Below are positions 33,750 through 44,304 of a stretch of DNA of 64,000 nucleotides, piece by piece. The notes below the pieces were generated by a model. It saw nothing but the letters and a program-made list of their open reading frames with translations, ran no database searches and was not told the origin of the DNA. The stretch lies in the NCBI GenBank assembly GCA_026018925.1, contig JAKSZU010000016.1:60021575-60085574 (forward strand), read 5' to 3'. Position numbers and translations under genes: made by a program. This stretch comes from Tupaia tana. Its lineage: Eukaryota; Chordata; Mammalia; Scandentia; Tupaiidae. Position 1 is the first letter of the stretch. Each line of letters begins with the position of its first letter.

Positions 33750-33990
33750 GAGCTGGCCCCTGGCCTGGTGGTTAAGAGAACTGGATTCCACAGTGGCCAA
33801 CTACGCCCGCAGCCCCAGCAGCTTGAAAAACATGCCAGGTGCACGAATGTGCACGAAATTCTGACGGGATGGAAATGGAGAAGGGATTGTGACGTGACCA
33901 CATCCCACTGAGGAGGTGTTTTCCCTCTTCCTCTGTCTCTGTCTCTGGGGTGAGTACATGCATCCTCTGACTTTTTTTTAAAGAAGAAAT
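33750..33990 (+). mobile_element. SINE-C copy
   Basis: Head GAGCTGGCCCCTGGCCTGG with a damaged B box. CT part and short A-rich tail. Confidence 0.7.
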
Positions 33991-34099
33991 TTAACATAAA
34001 GTAAAGGTAAATGACAGTATCTCCAAATAATGAAATATGATTCAAGCATAAAGCTGACTGAGTGCTTTATTTACATATCTGGTAAAAACTGGCAAGCCA

Positions 34100-34420
34100 T
34101 ATTAAGGGGGTGAAAAGAGCAAAGGGTTGAGTAGAGCAGAGACCAGCATACCTTTTCTGTAAAGGTAATATTATTTCCATAACTGTTATTTCTGTAAAAG
34201 TAAATGTTTGAGGCTTTGCAGGGCATGCAATCTCTGCCAGATCTACTCAATTCTGCCACTGTGGCTCGAAAGTGGTCATTAGCAGTAAGTGCCTAGTGGA
34301 CGGGTTTGTGTTAATAAAATTTATTTACAAAAATATATGCAATCAGGCCATGATTTGAGTATAATGTGTGCTACAAATTGTGTGGGGGTGAGGGAGATGT
34401 ATGTGTACGAAGCATAGACT
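34100..34420 (-). mobile_element. hAT-type nonautonomous DNA transposon fragment
   Basis: CTTTTCTGTAAAGGTAATA, GAGGCTTTGCAGGGCATG and AATAAAATTTATTTACAAAA are landmarks of a widespread mammalian hAT-Charlie-type element. The exact family name and the strand are not certain. Confidence 0.5.
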
Positions 34421-34643
34421 TCTCTGGAAGGATACACAAGAAACCGTTTGTTGAGGCCCTTTCTGGGACAGGAACTAGGGGAGAGAGTAAAGGAGAATTG
34501 TTTTATTTTTACACCTATTTGCATCTTTTTTAATCGGAATATTTAACTATTCAAAAAAGTCAAGGAAACTACTTTTTTTCCCCAGGCAATTAAATCTGGG
34601 AGGGAATGCTTATGAGACAGGGAATGCCTCCTGCAGCTCTTAC

Positions 34644-34749
34644 CGGGATCCCTCAAATTGGACCACACTCTGTCCGAAGCTCTTTGCATTCTCTTGGAAG
34701 TTCACTGTGTTTTCAGTGTCCAGATTGAATCCATGACACAAGGCCACAG
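34644..34749 (-). CDS. ITGAM: ITGAM exon 2, end of signal peptide and propeller start
   Basis: 106 nt, codons 10-44. It reads AVALCHG, the end of the signal peptide. Cleavage is expected before [20 protein letters not shown], followed by SVVQFEGSR. The acceptor is CTCCAG above 34749. The donor is TCCCG|gtaaga. Confidence 0.97.
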
Positions 34750-34814
34750 CTGGAGGGAGAACAAATGGGTAAAGGTCAGGCAAAGGAAAGGCAGCAGTTA
34801 AAATAACAGTACAA

Positions 34815-35060
34815 GCAGGCCTGCCCGTAGCCCAGTGGTTAGGCTTGGTGCAGAGGAAGCTGGATTCCACCTGGCCGGCCAGGGTTCCAGTCCTGGTTAC
34901 ACCAGGCCCTGCACATGCTGAAGATCCCAATGGGATGGAGAATTGAAGGAAAAGGCATTCTGATGTGACTGGACCCTGCAGGGGGAGGTGTTTTCTCTAT
35001 CTCTCAGACACACACACTCACACACACTCACATAGACATACACCCTCTGGCATAAAGGAA
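34815..35060 (+). mobile_element. SINE-C/D-like copy
   Basis: Head AGGCCTGCCCGTAGCCCAG, B box GGTTCCAGTCC. The 3' part holds ACAC repeats. Confidence 0.65.
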
Positions 35061-35164
35061 AGGGGGGGCACGCCTTGCTGCCCCACGCATCTTCCTGTAC
35101 AGATTCACCCTAACCCAGCAGCATACAGAGATTTGTCACCCAGGTCCCACTCTGACAGTCCGGG

Positions 35165-35520
35165 CCAGGGGTCAGCACACATTTTTTACCAAGAGCCAGA
35201 TAGTAAATTAAAAAAAAAAAAAAAAAAAGACTTTGCAGGCTAAGAGGTAAATAGAGTATGCTACACAGGTACTTGTACGACAAGAGACAAAATACATTTC
35301 CGCAAATTTTTCAGACTATAACTGCTGAGTACAATTGTTTTGTAATACAAGTTCATTAAAGAGACAAATGGAATTACTTGGAGGGGAGGGCAGCAAAGTT
35401 GGTATTCCCTATCATCAAGTCAACTGTACAGGTTTATCTTCAATTTATACCCCACAGGTGGTACAAAACCAGATGTTGGGACACACAGATCTAGTCTGCC
35501 GACCCATGACTTAGGGGTCA
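35165..35520 (+). mobile_element. hAT-type nonautonomous DNA transposon fragment
   Basis: CCAGGGGTCAGCACACATTT and GAGCCAGATAGTAAATTA begin it, and an A-run interrupts. The end near GTCTGCCGACCCATGAC complements the start, as expected for terminal inverted repeats. Confidence 0.5.
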
Positions 35521-36191
35521 CCACTGTGGGGCACATTTGGCCACTCTCTGAGCTCCGCCCTCCTTTCTGCGGGTGTCACCACCCTAGTGATTTGCTCAAC
35601 AATCAAGTTCCTATCGGACTCTTGGTTAGATAATTTCCTTCTTATGCAACTCTCAAGCATTTCCTTCCCTTCTTGGTTTATTATTCAAAAATATAGGCAT
35701 AAAAAAAATAAACTTAGAGTGGAGATGTAAATTAACATAGCGATTATGGAAATCAGTATGAAGGTTCCTCAAAAAAAAAAAAAAAAATTTAACCTAGAAC
35801 CTCCTTAGGGCCCAGAGGTCCCAGTGCAGTAACCTGAATGAACCTGGAAGGTGTTAGGCTAAGTGGAAGAAGCAGGCAAAGACAAATACTCCGTGACCTC
35901 GCTCCTGTGGAACCTGGATGAGTGGCTCTCATAGAAGCAAAGAGCAATATGGACTCTGGAAGTCATGGCTGAAGGCTGAAGAGAGCAGAAACCTAGAAGG
36001 TTACCAGAGACTGGTGCTTTTTTATTTTTTTTTTAATGGAGGAATTTTTTTCATTTTTTTTTTTAGTACACAGTTTTTAAAGTTATGATTAGAATAAAGT
36101 ATTTTATCTAGACTTGTCCTGCTGAGAAGGATAGCCCCAGCAACATGAGGCTATACTGCACTTGAAATATTGTTCATCAAAACGAGGTATC

Positions 36192-36443
36192 TTGAGCCAA
36201 CGGGTGGCAAAGTGGTTAAGTGGACTCCCACATGGTCAATTGCAGTTCGAGTCCCAGACCTGGTGGCTTGAAAATCACACCAGGTGCATGTAGTGTGTGT
36301 TCAAAATCCTGAGAGGAGAATGGAGGAGAACGGATTGAGGTGTGACCATCCCCCGGAGTATGATTTCTTACTTTTCATCTCTTTGTCTTTCCAGCAAGCA
36401 CATGCACCCTACAGCAAAAATCTCTCAAGATAAAAAAAGAGAA
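36192..36443 (+). mobile_element. SINE-A copy
   Basis: Shortened head (TTAAGTGGACTCC lacks part of the A-B spacer). Body intact. Confidence 0.8.
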
Positions 36444-36449
36444 AAGATG

Positions 36450-36640
36450 AGGTCGGCAGGTGGCATGATGGTTAAGGCTACTGGATTCTCACATGGCTGA
36501 CTGCAGTTTGAGTCCCAGACCCGGTGGCTTGCTTCCTCTCTTTATCTCTCTCTGTCGCTCCCCCTCCCTCTCTGGTCAAATTAAAATAAATAAATAAAAT
36601 AAAGAAATAAAGTTCAATAAAATAATTACTTTTTTAAAAA
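36450..36640 (+). mobile_element. SINE-B copy
   Basis: Head GAGGTCGGCAGGTGGCATG, tail AAATAAATAAAATAAAG. Confidence 0.8.
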
Positions 36641-36687
36641 GGAAAGAAAAAATGAGATATGCTGTAATGCTAATAACATGCATCTGA

Positions 36688-36957
36688 CTCTTTTTTTTTT
36701 TTTTTTTTTTTTTTTTGGAGAGGTTTTTGCTATAGGGCGCGTGTGCTCGCCAGAAAGACAGAGAGAGACAGAGAGTGAGAAATCACCCACCGGGGGGATG
36801 GCCACACCGCAATCCCTTCTCTTCAATTCTCCTCTCAAGATCTTGAGCATTCATACACATGCACCTGGCGTGAGTTTAAGCTACCGGGTCCAGGACTCAG
36901 ACCGCAGTTGACTGCATGGGAGTCCAGAGACATAGCCATTACACCGACTGCTGGTCC
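36688..36957 (-). mobile_element. SINE-A copy
   Basis: Minus orientation with a 26-T start. Confidence 0.88.
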
Positions 36958-37794
36958 TTTTTTTAAAAATACTTTTAAAATTTACATTTAATCACTCTAC
37001 ATCTCTACAGTATACAACATGGTTTTTCCAGCATAAATACAGTGCATATTAGTCAAGTCAAAGACCTTACCATATACATTGTCATCAGCAAATAACTTTT
37101 CGTTTCATGTCTGTTAAATGTTTTTCCCTAATCCCCTCCTTCCCACTCCCTATTACTCACCATTCTGGTACTGTTTCTAGTAGCTATGGTGGGGCTTTTT
37201 GATTTTTTGACAATTGTTGGTGAAAGGATACAAAGTTATGGTTAGATAGGAGGAATGGATTCAAGAGCTCTGCTGTATAGCATGGTGATGATGGTTAGTG
37301 ACAATATATTCTATTCTTTTTTTTTCATTTTAAAAAAATTTTATTCATTCACTATACATCATTACAGCATACAAAATGAGATTTCCCATTCAGTATACAC
37401 TGTACATTGGTTCAATCAAGCACATCAACATACGTGTTATCGTCAACAAAAGTTTTCCATTTCTTGTTTCCTGAGTATTTTGCCTTTTTTTTTTGCCATC
37501 AATATATTATATTCTTGACAAATGCTAAGCGAGTTCATGTTAAATGCCCCTGCCATAAAAATGACAATGCAATGAGCTACCTATATGCTAATTAGCTTGA
37601 ATTAACCATTCCACAACATCATGCTGTACACAAAACATATGCAATTTTATCTGTCATTTAGAAAAATTAATTTGAACAAAAAGAGGGAATAAATTCAAAT
37701 CATTTTGGTTTGTTAGTCATTCAACAAATATTTACTCCTGGGTCTTTGAAAAATAGAACAGGAGGCAAAGAGGAGGTGGTTAAGTTGGATTCCT

Positions 37795-37890
37795 ACTCAG
37801 GGAAGGGAGTCCAACACCTGCTGTGCACCTTGGGCATGTCACTTCACCTCTGAACCTCAGTTTCCCCACCTGTGAAGTGGGAGGACCAGT
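37795..37890 (+). mobile_element. MIR SINE core
   Basis: CACTTCACCTCTGAACCTCAG then TTTCCCCACCTGTGAAGTGG are MIR core landmarks. It lies in intron 1, 225 bp from exon 1. Confidence 0.75.
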
Positions 37891-38114
37891 CAAACAGCCT
37901 GCACCGTTAATGAATCCAGTATTCATCCAAACCCCCTTGGGCATCCCGCCCTGTTTTGGCTCTGGTCTCTGCTTCTTCTTGAATTCTTTATCCCTCTCCA
38001 AGTCCCCTTTGCCTCTTTCCAGTCTAACTGCTACAGAGTCTGTACCTTCTGTGTGTCCACTCACAGGCCCAAAAGTCCCCCTCATTCTCGCAGACCCCCA
38101 AGCCCCTGGTGCAC

Positions 38115-38142
38115 CTGTTAAGAGAAGGATTCTGTAAGTCAT
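38115..38142 (-). CDS. ITGAM: ITGAM exon 1, start codon and signal peptide start
   Basis: 28 coding nt: ATG then T-Y-R-I-L-L-L-T plus one base, followed by ACAG|gtgcac. Joined to exon 2 it gives MTYRILLLTAVALCHG, a 16-residue signal peptide of the same length and pattern as human CD11b (MALRVLLLTALTLCHG). The next upstream in-frame ATG (38,181) is not in the homologous position, so this start is chosen. Confidence 0.92.
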
Positions 38143-38224
38143 CGGTGAAGAGAGCAGGAACCTGGAAGGAGCATGAACCATGGGGTTTCAGACGCCACTA
38201 AGCCACTTCAAGGAAGCCACTAAC

Positions 38225-38290
38225 GCCAAGAAGGGCAGAAAAAGAGAAGTATGAGTTTTTAGAGACTCAAAGGAAGAGGGCGGAGATTCA
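38225..38290 (-). promoter_or_regulatory. ITGAM: Putative ITGAM promoter: PU.1-like site and GC box
   Basis: On the + strand AAAAAGAGAAGT (38239-38250) is a PU.1-like purine element. GGGCGG (38278-38283) is an Sp1-type GC box about 35 bp further upstream. The human CD11b promoter is known to use PU.1 near -20 and Sp1 near -60. The spacing fits a start of transcription near 38,225 and a 5'UTR of about 80 nt. No TATA box is seen. The functional role is inferred. Confidence 0.6.
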
Positions 38291-38669
38291 GTGAGCCTAC
38301 GCTCTGTTTGACCTGCTTCTAGAAACTGCACACCCTGCTCTCTAGGTTATGGCCCACATCATCACAGCCATATCCAGAAGGTGCCCACCTGCTTCTGGAG
38401 TTAACCAAAGCATTATGAAAAACAAGCTGAAGAGGCAAGGCCCGCCTCCTGGCATGTGTTCCAAACTCTAATACAAAACAAAACAGATGTGGGAGGTCAG
38501 ACTCTGTATTTGCCTTAAAACACGGCGGAGTGTCCATCCTCCTGCCCGCAGAAACAGGGAAGCCCTTCAGCCAGAGCTGTCCTTCCTTGTCGCCATCATA
38601 AGGACAGCTCAAGTACAGAAAAATCAGCTACTTTTTGGATATTATTTTGCTTTCCTAAAAAAATTCCCT

Positions 38670-38932
38670 GGGCCAGCTCCAAAGTACAGTGGTTAAGCCC
38701 TAGGCATAGAAAGCCAGATCCCACCTGGCCAACCGTGGTTTGAATCTTGGCTCCAGTGGCTTGAATAACTTGTTGGGCACATGTGGATGCATGCCCCAAA
38801 TCCTGATGGAATTTGGAATAGGAATAGAGGAAAAAGGATTGACTGTGGCATGATCGTGCCCTGCTGGTGGGGTGCTTTCTCTCTCTCTCTCTGGCAAGTG
38901 CACACACCCTCTGATCATTTTTTTTTTTTAAG
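38670..38932 (+). mobile_element. SINE-C copy
   Basis: Head CTGGGCCAGCTCCAAAGTAC, B-box-like GGTTTGAATCTTGG, CT part. Confidence 0.75.
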
Positions 38933-39257
38933 CTGCAAACTCTATATTTAGTTAGATATGTTTAGGTACACAAATAGGTACTAATGTGTTATATTAGGTA
39001 ATCCTGAAAGTTCTGACGAGTTTTTCTATGCAAAATGCTTCATGACTTTCCCGATGACCTGATAGTTGCCTACAGTATCCAGTAGAGTAACATGCTGTAC
39101 AGGTTAGGAGCAAATGGCTGTGCCACAAAGCCAGGTGTGTACGTAGGAGGCCGTATGATCAGGTTTTGTAAGTAACACTGGTGCTCCCATAGCAACCAAA
39201 TCACCTGATATACAGTTCTCAGAATGCATGCTGGTTGTTAAACAACAGATGGCTGGA
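38933..39257 (-). mobile_element. Tigger-like DNA transposon terminus
   Basis: The right end CAGTTCTCAGAATGCATGCT then GTTGTTAAACAACAGATGGC is the reverse complement of the transposon start at 46,650. The left part fits the same family's internal sequence. Confidence 0.55.
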
Positions 39258-39349
39258 TGGGTTGATATACCATCTAGGCTTGTGGATTTCAATTTCTAAG
39301 AATTTATCCCATGAAACCACTAAGTACAATCAAAGAAGTAAGTATAAAC

Positions 39350-39790
39350 TTGTTTTTTTTTTTTTATTTTTTTCCTATTTATTTATTTTTTTAAATTTTT
39401 TATATACATTCAATCATATTATTTAGCTTACAAAGTGAATATTTCAATATGTGAACATTTCTCCCCAGTCCAGTTGATCAAAATATCTTCAACCGATAAC
39501 ATCACACCTTCCCATCCCGTCAGAGGCTCTGCCTCTGTATCCCTCCTCCAAATGGCCTTCCTTAGGCCCCACTCCTCCACACACACCACATCTGGCATTC
39601 ACACCCATCTCTTGTGTTTGTACAACCTTTAGTCAATCTATTTCAGTCATAGAGTGCAGACACTCGGTATATATTAAGTGGGGATATGCAGTGTCTCTCC
39701 TTCATAGCCTGGCTTCCTTCACTCAGCAGTAAATCCTCCATATTCTTCCACTTTCTCATGGCAATATTTTTTTAATAGTGAAAAACTGAA
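39350..39790 (-). mobile_element. L1 3' end, antisense
   Basis: T-rich left end. CATAGCCTGGCTTCCTTCAC then TCAGCAGTAAATC is the reverse complement of the L1 text at 44,975-45,010, so both are copies of one L1 lineage. Confidence 0.7.
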
Positions 39791-39879
39791 CATCCAATGA
39801 CAGAATAGTAAAATGATTTCGCAGTCTGATATATTCCTACATTTCGTTGTAACAGTTACTTCTTCTAAGAAAAAAAGAA

Positions 39880-40038
39880 TTATTTTATTTTAACTTAATT
39901 TATTTATTTTAATTTTGCCAGAGAGGGAGAGCGTGAGAAAGGGAAAGTGAGAAAGCAAGTCACCAGGTCTGGGACTTGAACTGTGGTTGGCCATGTGGGA
40001 GTCCAGAACCTTTAACACCACACCACCTGCTGGCCCCT
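39880..40038 (-). mobile_element. SINE-B copy
   Basis: Minus orientation. Head ends ACCTGCTGGCCCC. Confidence 0.8.
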
Positions 40039-40149
40039 GTTTATAGTTACTTCTAATTCCATTTTCAAATACACAGGAAAATACTTTCACAGAATATGCA
40101 GAATATCAAACTGTAGCTTGTACGTGACTGCTAATGTGCCCAAATTGAT

Positions 40150-40395
40150 GATTTTTAAAATTTTATTCTTAATAGCATGTGTTCACACATGAGAAAGGAG
40201 AGAAAGAAAAGAGCACTTAACAGGTTCCTGTCACACCGCGATCCTGTCTCCCCAGACCTCCAGCCCATCGGTATCTAGGGCGCAAGCCTGCCCAGCATTT
40301 TTTCAGGCTGACCTAGGGATCTGACCCACAGTTGGCCACATGGCTTCTAGCACTATTGTTCAGTTTACTACCCACAGCACCAGGCTGGGCCACTA
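40150..40395 (-). mobile_element. SINE-C-like copy
   Basis: Minus orientation, diverged. ATTGATGATTTTTAAAATTT before and CTAATGATTTTCTTTTTC after may be remnants of its target duplication. Confidence 0.55.
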
Positions 40396-41392
40396 ATGAT
40401 TTTCTTTTTCACTCTTTCTCAGCACATTTTCTTCTGCAGCTAGTTCTACTTTCATAACAACCAGACAGAAATGAATGTGTACTGGCAGAAACAGACAGGT
40501 GGAACAATGGAACAGAATAGAGTCCCCAGAAATAAATTCATATACAGTCAGCTGATTTTTGACGAAGAGTACCAGTCAATCCAGTAGGAAAAGGAAAACC
40601 TCTTCAGCAAATGGTGCTGGAAAAACTGGATATTTACCTACAGAAAGATAAATGTGAACCCCTACCTCTTACCATTAACAAAAATCAACTCAAGGTGGAT
40701 CAAAGATCTAAAATTAAGACCTCAAAGTATAAAACTGCTGCTGAAAAACACTGGGGAAACTCTGGGAGACACTGGGGTAGGCAAAGACTTCTTAATTAAG
40801 ACCCCCAAAGCACAGTCAATAATCCCCAAAATAGATAAATTGGATTACATCAGACTAAGAAGTTTTGCATGGCAAAAGACACAGTAATTAGTGTGAATCG
40901 ACAGCCCTCAGGATGGGAAACTATTTTGTAAATATTTGTGCCAGATAAGGAACTGATAACCAAAATACACAAGGAACTCAAGCAGCTGTCCAGAAAAAAA
41001 AATGATCAACCCTATTAGAAGATGGGAGAATGAGTTGAAAAAAACACTCTCTAAGGATGACATATGAATAGCCAAAAGGTATATGAAAAAATGTTCAACA
41101 TCTCTCATTTTAAGGGAAATGCAGATCAAAACAACAATGAGATATCACCTAACCCCAGTCAGACTGACTAAGATTTAAAAAAATAATAATAAATGATAAG
41201 TGCTGATAGGGGTGTGGTGAAAGGGGAACTCTCTTACACTGTTGGTGGGAATATAAACTGGTCCAGCCACTGTGGAGAACAATTTGGAGATTCCTGAAAA
41301 ATCTACAAATAGAACTACCATATGATCCAGCAATCCCACTCCTTGGTATCTACCCAAAGGACAGAAGAATTCTTTTTTTTTTTTTTTTTTTT

Positions 41393-41594
41393 ATCTATTT
41401 TTTTATTACATTGAATTACATACAACTTTACAGTGTATTACATTGCTTTTTCAAAAGGGAATGCCATGCATGTCAGTAAGTACAGAGACATTAATCTCCC
41501 CGCTTCAACATTCAATATCTTTCCTATGTTTCCCCCAATCATTATTATTATTTTTCTAATTATTTTTTATGATAAACATGATTTTTTTTTCCAA
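41393..41594 (-). other. AT-rich 3' module of the composite element
   Basis: In sense it runs into TGTAATACACTGTAAAGTTG and an AATAAAAAAATAGAT just before the poly(A). It is probably an L1-type 3' end that serves recognition and polyadenylation; I did not identify its L1 family. Confidence 0.5.
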
Positions 41595-41748
41595 TTATCA
41601 GATCATAAAGTTCCCAACAATAGGAAACGTAGACTGCACTCAGGGCTGGACCAAGGGTGGGTCTCGTGCAGCCCCGCAAATGTAGGTGAATCTCCATGGA
41701 ACACAGTTTCAGGAACGCGGCTCAGGAAAGCAGAGACGGCCATCAGCG
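41595..41748 (-). repeat. LTR-like module homologous to 52.60-52.77 kb
   Basis: The sense text aligns with the + strand at 52,596-52,768 over about 150 bp at roughly 70-75% identity by eye. Shared anchors are GCACGAGACCCACCC, a TGGAGA..CACCTACA block and AACTTTATGA..TG.TAATTG. The homology starts exactly where the VNTR stops. Confidence 0.75.
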
Positions 41749-43205
41749 GTTGCGGCACGCGGGGCAGATCCCGGCCACGGCCCGCGGGGGCAGAGCCCCG
41801 GCCACGGCACGCGGGGCAGACCCCGGCCACGGCCCGCGGGGGCAGAGCCCCGGCCACGGCCCGCGGGGCAGACCCCGGCCACGGCACGCGGGGCCGAACC
41901 CCGGCCACGGCACGCGGGGACAGAACCCGGCCACGGCACGCGGGGGCAGAGCCCCGGCCACGGCACGCGGAGCAGAGCCCCGGCCACGGCACGCGGGGCA
42001 GAACCACGGCCACGGCACAAGGGACAGAGTCCCGGCCACGGCACGCGGGGCAGAACCGCAGCCACGGCACGCGGGGCAGAGTCCCGGCCACGGCACGCGG
42101 GGCAGACCCCGGCCACGGCACGTGGGGGCAGAGCCCGGCCACGGCATGCGCAGCAGAGCCCGGCCACGGCACGCGGGACAGGGCCACGGCCACGGCACGC
42201 GGGGCAGAACCCCGGCCACGGCACGCGGGGCAGAGTCCAGGCCACGGCACGCGGGGCAGACCCCGGCCAAGGCACGTGGGGGCAGAGCCCGGCCACGGCA
42301 CGCGGGGCAGAACCCCGGCCACGGCACGCGGGGCAGGGCCCCGGCCACGGCACGCGGGGACAGACCCCGGCCACGGCACGCGGGGCAGACCCCGGCCACG
42401 GCACGCGGGGACAGGACCACGGCACGCGGGGGCAGACCCCGGCCACGGCACACGGGGCAGACCCCGGCCACGGCACGTGGGGACAGGACCACGGCCACGG
42501 CACGCGGGGGCAAGCCCCGGCCATAGCACGCAGGGCAGAGTCCCGGCCACGGCACGCGGGACGGGGCCCCGGCCACGGCACGTGGGGCAGAACCCGGCCA
42601 CGGCACGAGGGGGCAGACCCCGGCCACGGCACACGGGGCAGTCCCCAGCCACGGACCGCGGGGACAGGACCACGGCCACGGCACGTGGGGCAGAACCTGG
42701 CCATGGCACGCGGGGTCAGACCCCGGCCACGGCACGTGGAACAGAGCCCCGGCCTCGGCACGCGGGGCAGAGTCCCGGCCACGGCACGCGGGGCAGAACC
42801 CGGCCACGGCACGCGGGGGCATACCCCGGCCACGGCACACGGGGCAGAGCGCGGCCACGGCACGCGGGGCAGAGCCCCGGTCGGGCCGGACCTCCGGATA
42901 GGGCATGCGGAGCAGAGCCCCGGCCACGGCACACGGGGCAGACCCCGGCCAAGGCACGCGGGGCAGACCCCGGCCACGGCACGCGGGGCAGACCCCGGCC
43001 ACGGCACGCGGGGCAGAGTCCCGGCCACGGCACGCGGGGCAGACCCCGGCCACGGCACGCGGGACAGACCCCGGCCAAGGCACGCGGGGCAGACCCTGGC
43101 CACGGCACACGGGGCAGACCCCGGCCATGGCACACAGGACAGAGCCCCGGCCACGGCACGTGGGGCAGAGCCTGTCGGGCCAGACCTCCAGACAGGGCAC
43201 GTGGA
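41748..43205 (-). repeat. GC-rich VNTR, about 25-bp unit, about 58 units
   Basis: On the + strand the unit is GGCACGCGGGGCAGACCCCG plus GCCAC, with 24-26 bp variants (an extra G, GAG for GAC). A different segment (TCGGGCCGGACCTCCGGATA and a similar copy) interrupts near 42,877 and 43,174, about 297 bp apart, suggesting a higher-order duplication. Every unit is CpG-rich. 43,206-43,320 continues as irregular GC-rich sequence. Confidence 0.95.
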
Positions 43206-43319
43206 GCGGAGCCCCCGTGCCCTGACCCCGCACCCCAGCACGTGGATTAGAGCCCCCGCGCCCGCCTCCCCACCCCCACGTGCCGGCACGCGGAGCGGAG
43301 CCCCCGCCTGCCGCCCCTG

Positions 43320-43812
43320 GACGTTTAATTGTATCTAGTACTTCTTGCATATTATTCTCAAAGTTTTGGGCCATTTTCTCAGACTTTATGGTGGACCTTT
43401 CTAGGCCAGCCATTTTCTCTTCTACATTAGAGATTCCATTTTCTGAATGATCTAGTCTGCTTTTAATACTTTCAAGGGAGATTTTGACTTCTTGTATTAT
43501 AGCCTTCATCTCTAACAGCTCCATCTGATTCTTTTGTAAAGTGTGAAACTCCTCTTTTAGATCTTGCATGAATTTCCTCACCTCCTAGAACTCTTCAACT
43601 CCTTTCTCCTTCCCCTTCAGCAGTTCCTTGTCTCTCTTCTCTTCGATCTCTGTTAGCTTTGCCATTATGAATGATCTGAATTGTTTATCAGACATTTCCA
43701 TGAATTCCCTTGAACTGTGTGTGGATGAAGAGGAGCTATCCGTTTCAATTGGAGGAGGGGCATTTTCCTGCTTCTCCATATTTCTTGTGGTCCTGCAGCG
43801 ATTTCTAGTCAT
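43320..43812 (-). pseudogene. L1 ORF1 N-terminal and coiled-coil segment, no RNA-binding domain
   Basis: An ATG at 43,812 opens MTRNRCRTTRNMEKQEN. The frame has a TAG stop at 43,587-43,585 and continues with a long heptad-rich coiled coil (QDLKEEFHTLQKNQMELLEM; SIKSRLDHSENGISNVEEKM). It breaks at VLDTIKRP, where other L1 ORF1 proteins enter the RRM. Beyond that the frame runs into the VNTR. The coiled coil would trimerise; the RRM and C-terminal domain are gone. Confidence 0.8.
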
Positions 43813-44304
43813 CTGGTGGATGGTTGGTTTCTTCCCAAACTTTTGAAGTTTAATATGAGGGTTGGGAAGTGTGCAGAAAAGGAAGCAGAGAGAGGGAAAC
43901 AATACCAACAACAACAACAACAAAAAACCAGACAAGAAACAGAGAAAAAAAAAGAGAAAAGCTTTGGAATAAATCTAAAAAAGAAAAATTAATATTAAAA
44001 AAATTTCAATAAAAATCAAAAATTAGAAAACCGCGCGGCGGAAATGTCTACATCTCAGGAGCCATTGAGCAGGCTTTCTCTTGAAGAAGGGCTGTTCTGG
44101 GAGGAGCAGAGGGGATTATTAACAAAACAAAGGCCTAGGAGGGAGGGGTCAAAGGGCCCTGTAAGAAGCCTCATCTTAAAAAATTCTAAAAAGCAAAAAT
44201 TAAAAAAAAAGACAGACAGACAGACAGAGAGAGAGAGAGAGTGAGAGGTAGAGAGATACAAAGATTGATTCAGAGACAGGAGATATGAAAGGGGTTTTCC
44301 TACC
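43813..44304 (-). promoter_or_regulatory. L1-type 5'UTR of the composite element
   Basis: Contains a partial 113-bp unit (44,044-44,097), then a 207-bp stretch (44,098-44,304) that is absent from the repeated monomers, with GA-repeat and T-rich parts. By analogy with rodent L1 it would be the tether between promoter monomers and ORF1. Confidence 0.6.

Larger units (their letters stand above)
32226..34085 (+). mobile_element. Old L1 ORF2 3' fragments
   Basis: Unique pieces at 32,230-32,455, 32,965-33,300 and 33,990-34,085 read as L1 ORF2 tail (for example TTTGATCCAACTGTCCCAG). Five SINEs interrupt them. Confidence 0.6.
35690..37680 (+). mobile_element. L1 3'UTR with two antisense L1 3' ends inside
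   Basis: 35,690-36,010 and 37,215-37,310 read as a sense L1 3' region. 36,960-37,210 and 37,312-37,515 start with poly-T and read as antisense L1 3' ends that share the text TACAGCATACAA/TACAGTATACAA. SINEs at 36,192, 36,452 and 36,691 add to the pile. Confidence 0.55.
1..38142 (-). other. ITGAM: ITGAM locus (integrin alpha-M/CD11b), exons 1-16 of the gene
   Basis: Sixteen exons on the minus strand join in frame into a 667-residue N-terminal part of an I-domain integrin alpha chain. ITGAM is chosen over its paralogues ITGAX and ITGAD because of the thigh-domain start (VARNVFEC, GEVRVCL, KSTRDRLREG) and the I-domain sequence. The protein pairs with beta-2 (CD18) on myeloid cells and binds iC3b, ICAM-1 and fibrinogen. 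Exon lengths from exon 1 are 28, 106, 104, 71, 118, 131, 146, 154, 151, 74, 130, 143, 141, 210, 131 and 164 nt. No indel is needed against human numbering through the I domain. Intron 12 is the longest (10.2 kb) and is filled by L1 and SINEs. The 3' exons (rest of thigh, calf, transmembrane, tail) lie outside the window. Confidence 0.96.

Noticed and set aside
41748..43205. The regular repeat array as a CRISPR-like array
   Set aside because: Units are directly adjacent with no unique spacers, and the host is a mammal.
41433..43338. Four long open frames (526-612 codons) on both strands of the VNTR, which could look like proline/arginine-rich proteins
   Set aside because: They are a by-product of a stop-free GC-rich repeat. 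Frames are open simultaneously on both strands and there is no independent coding evidence.
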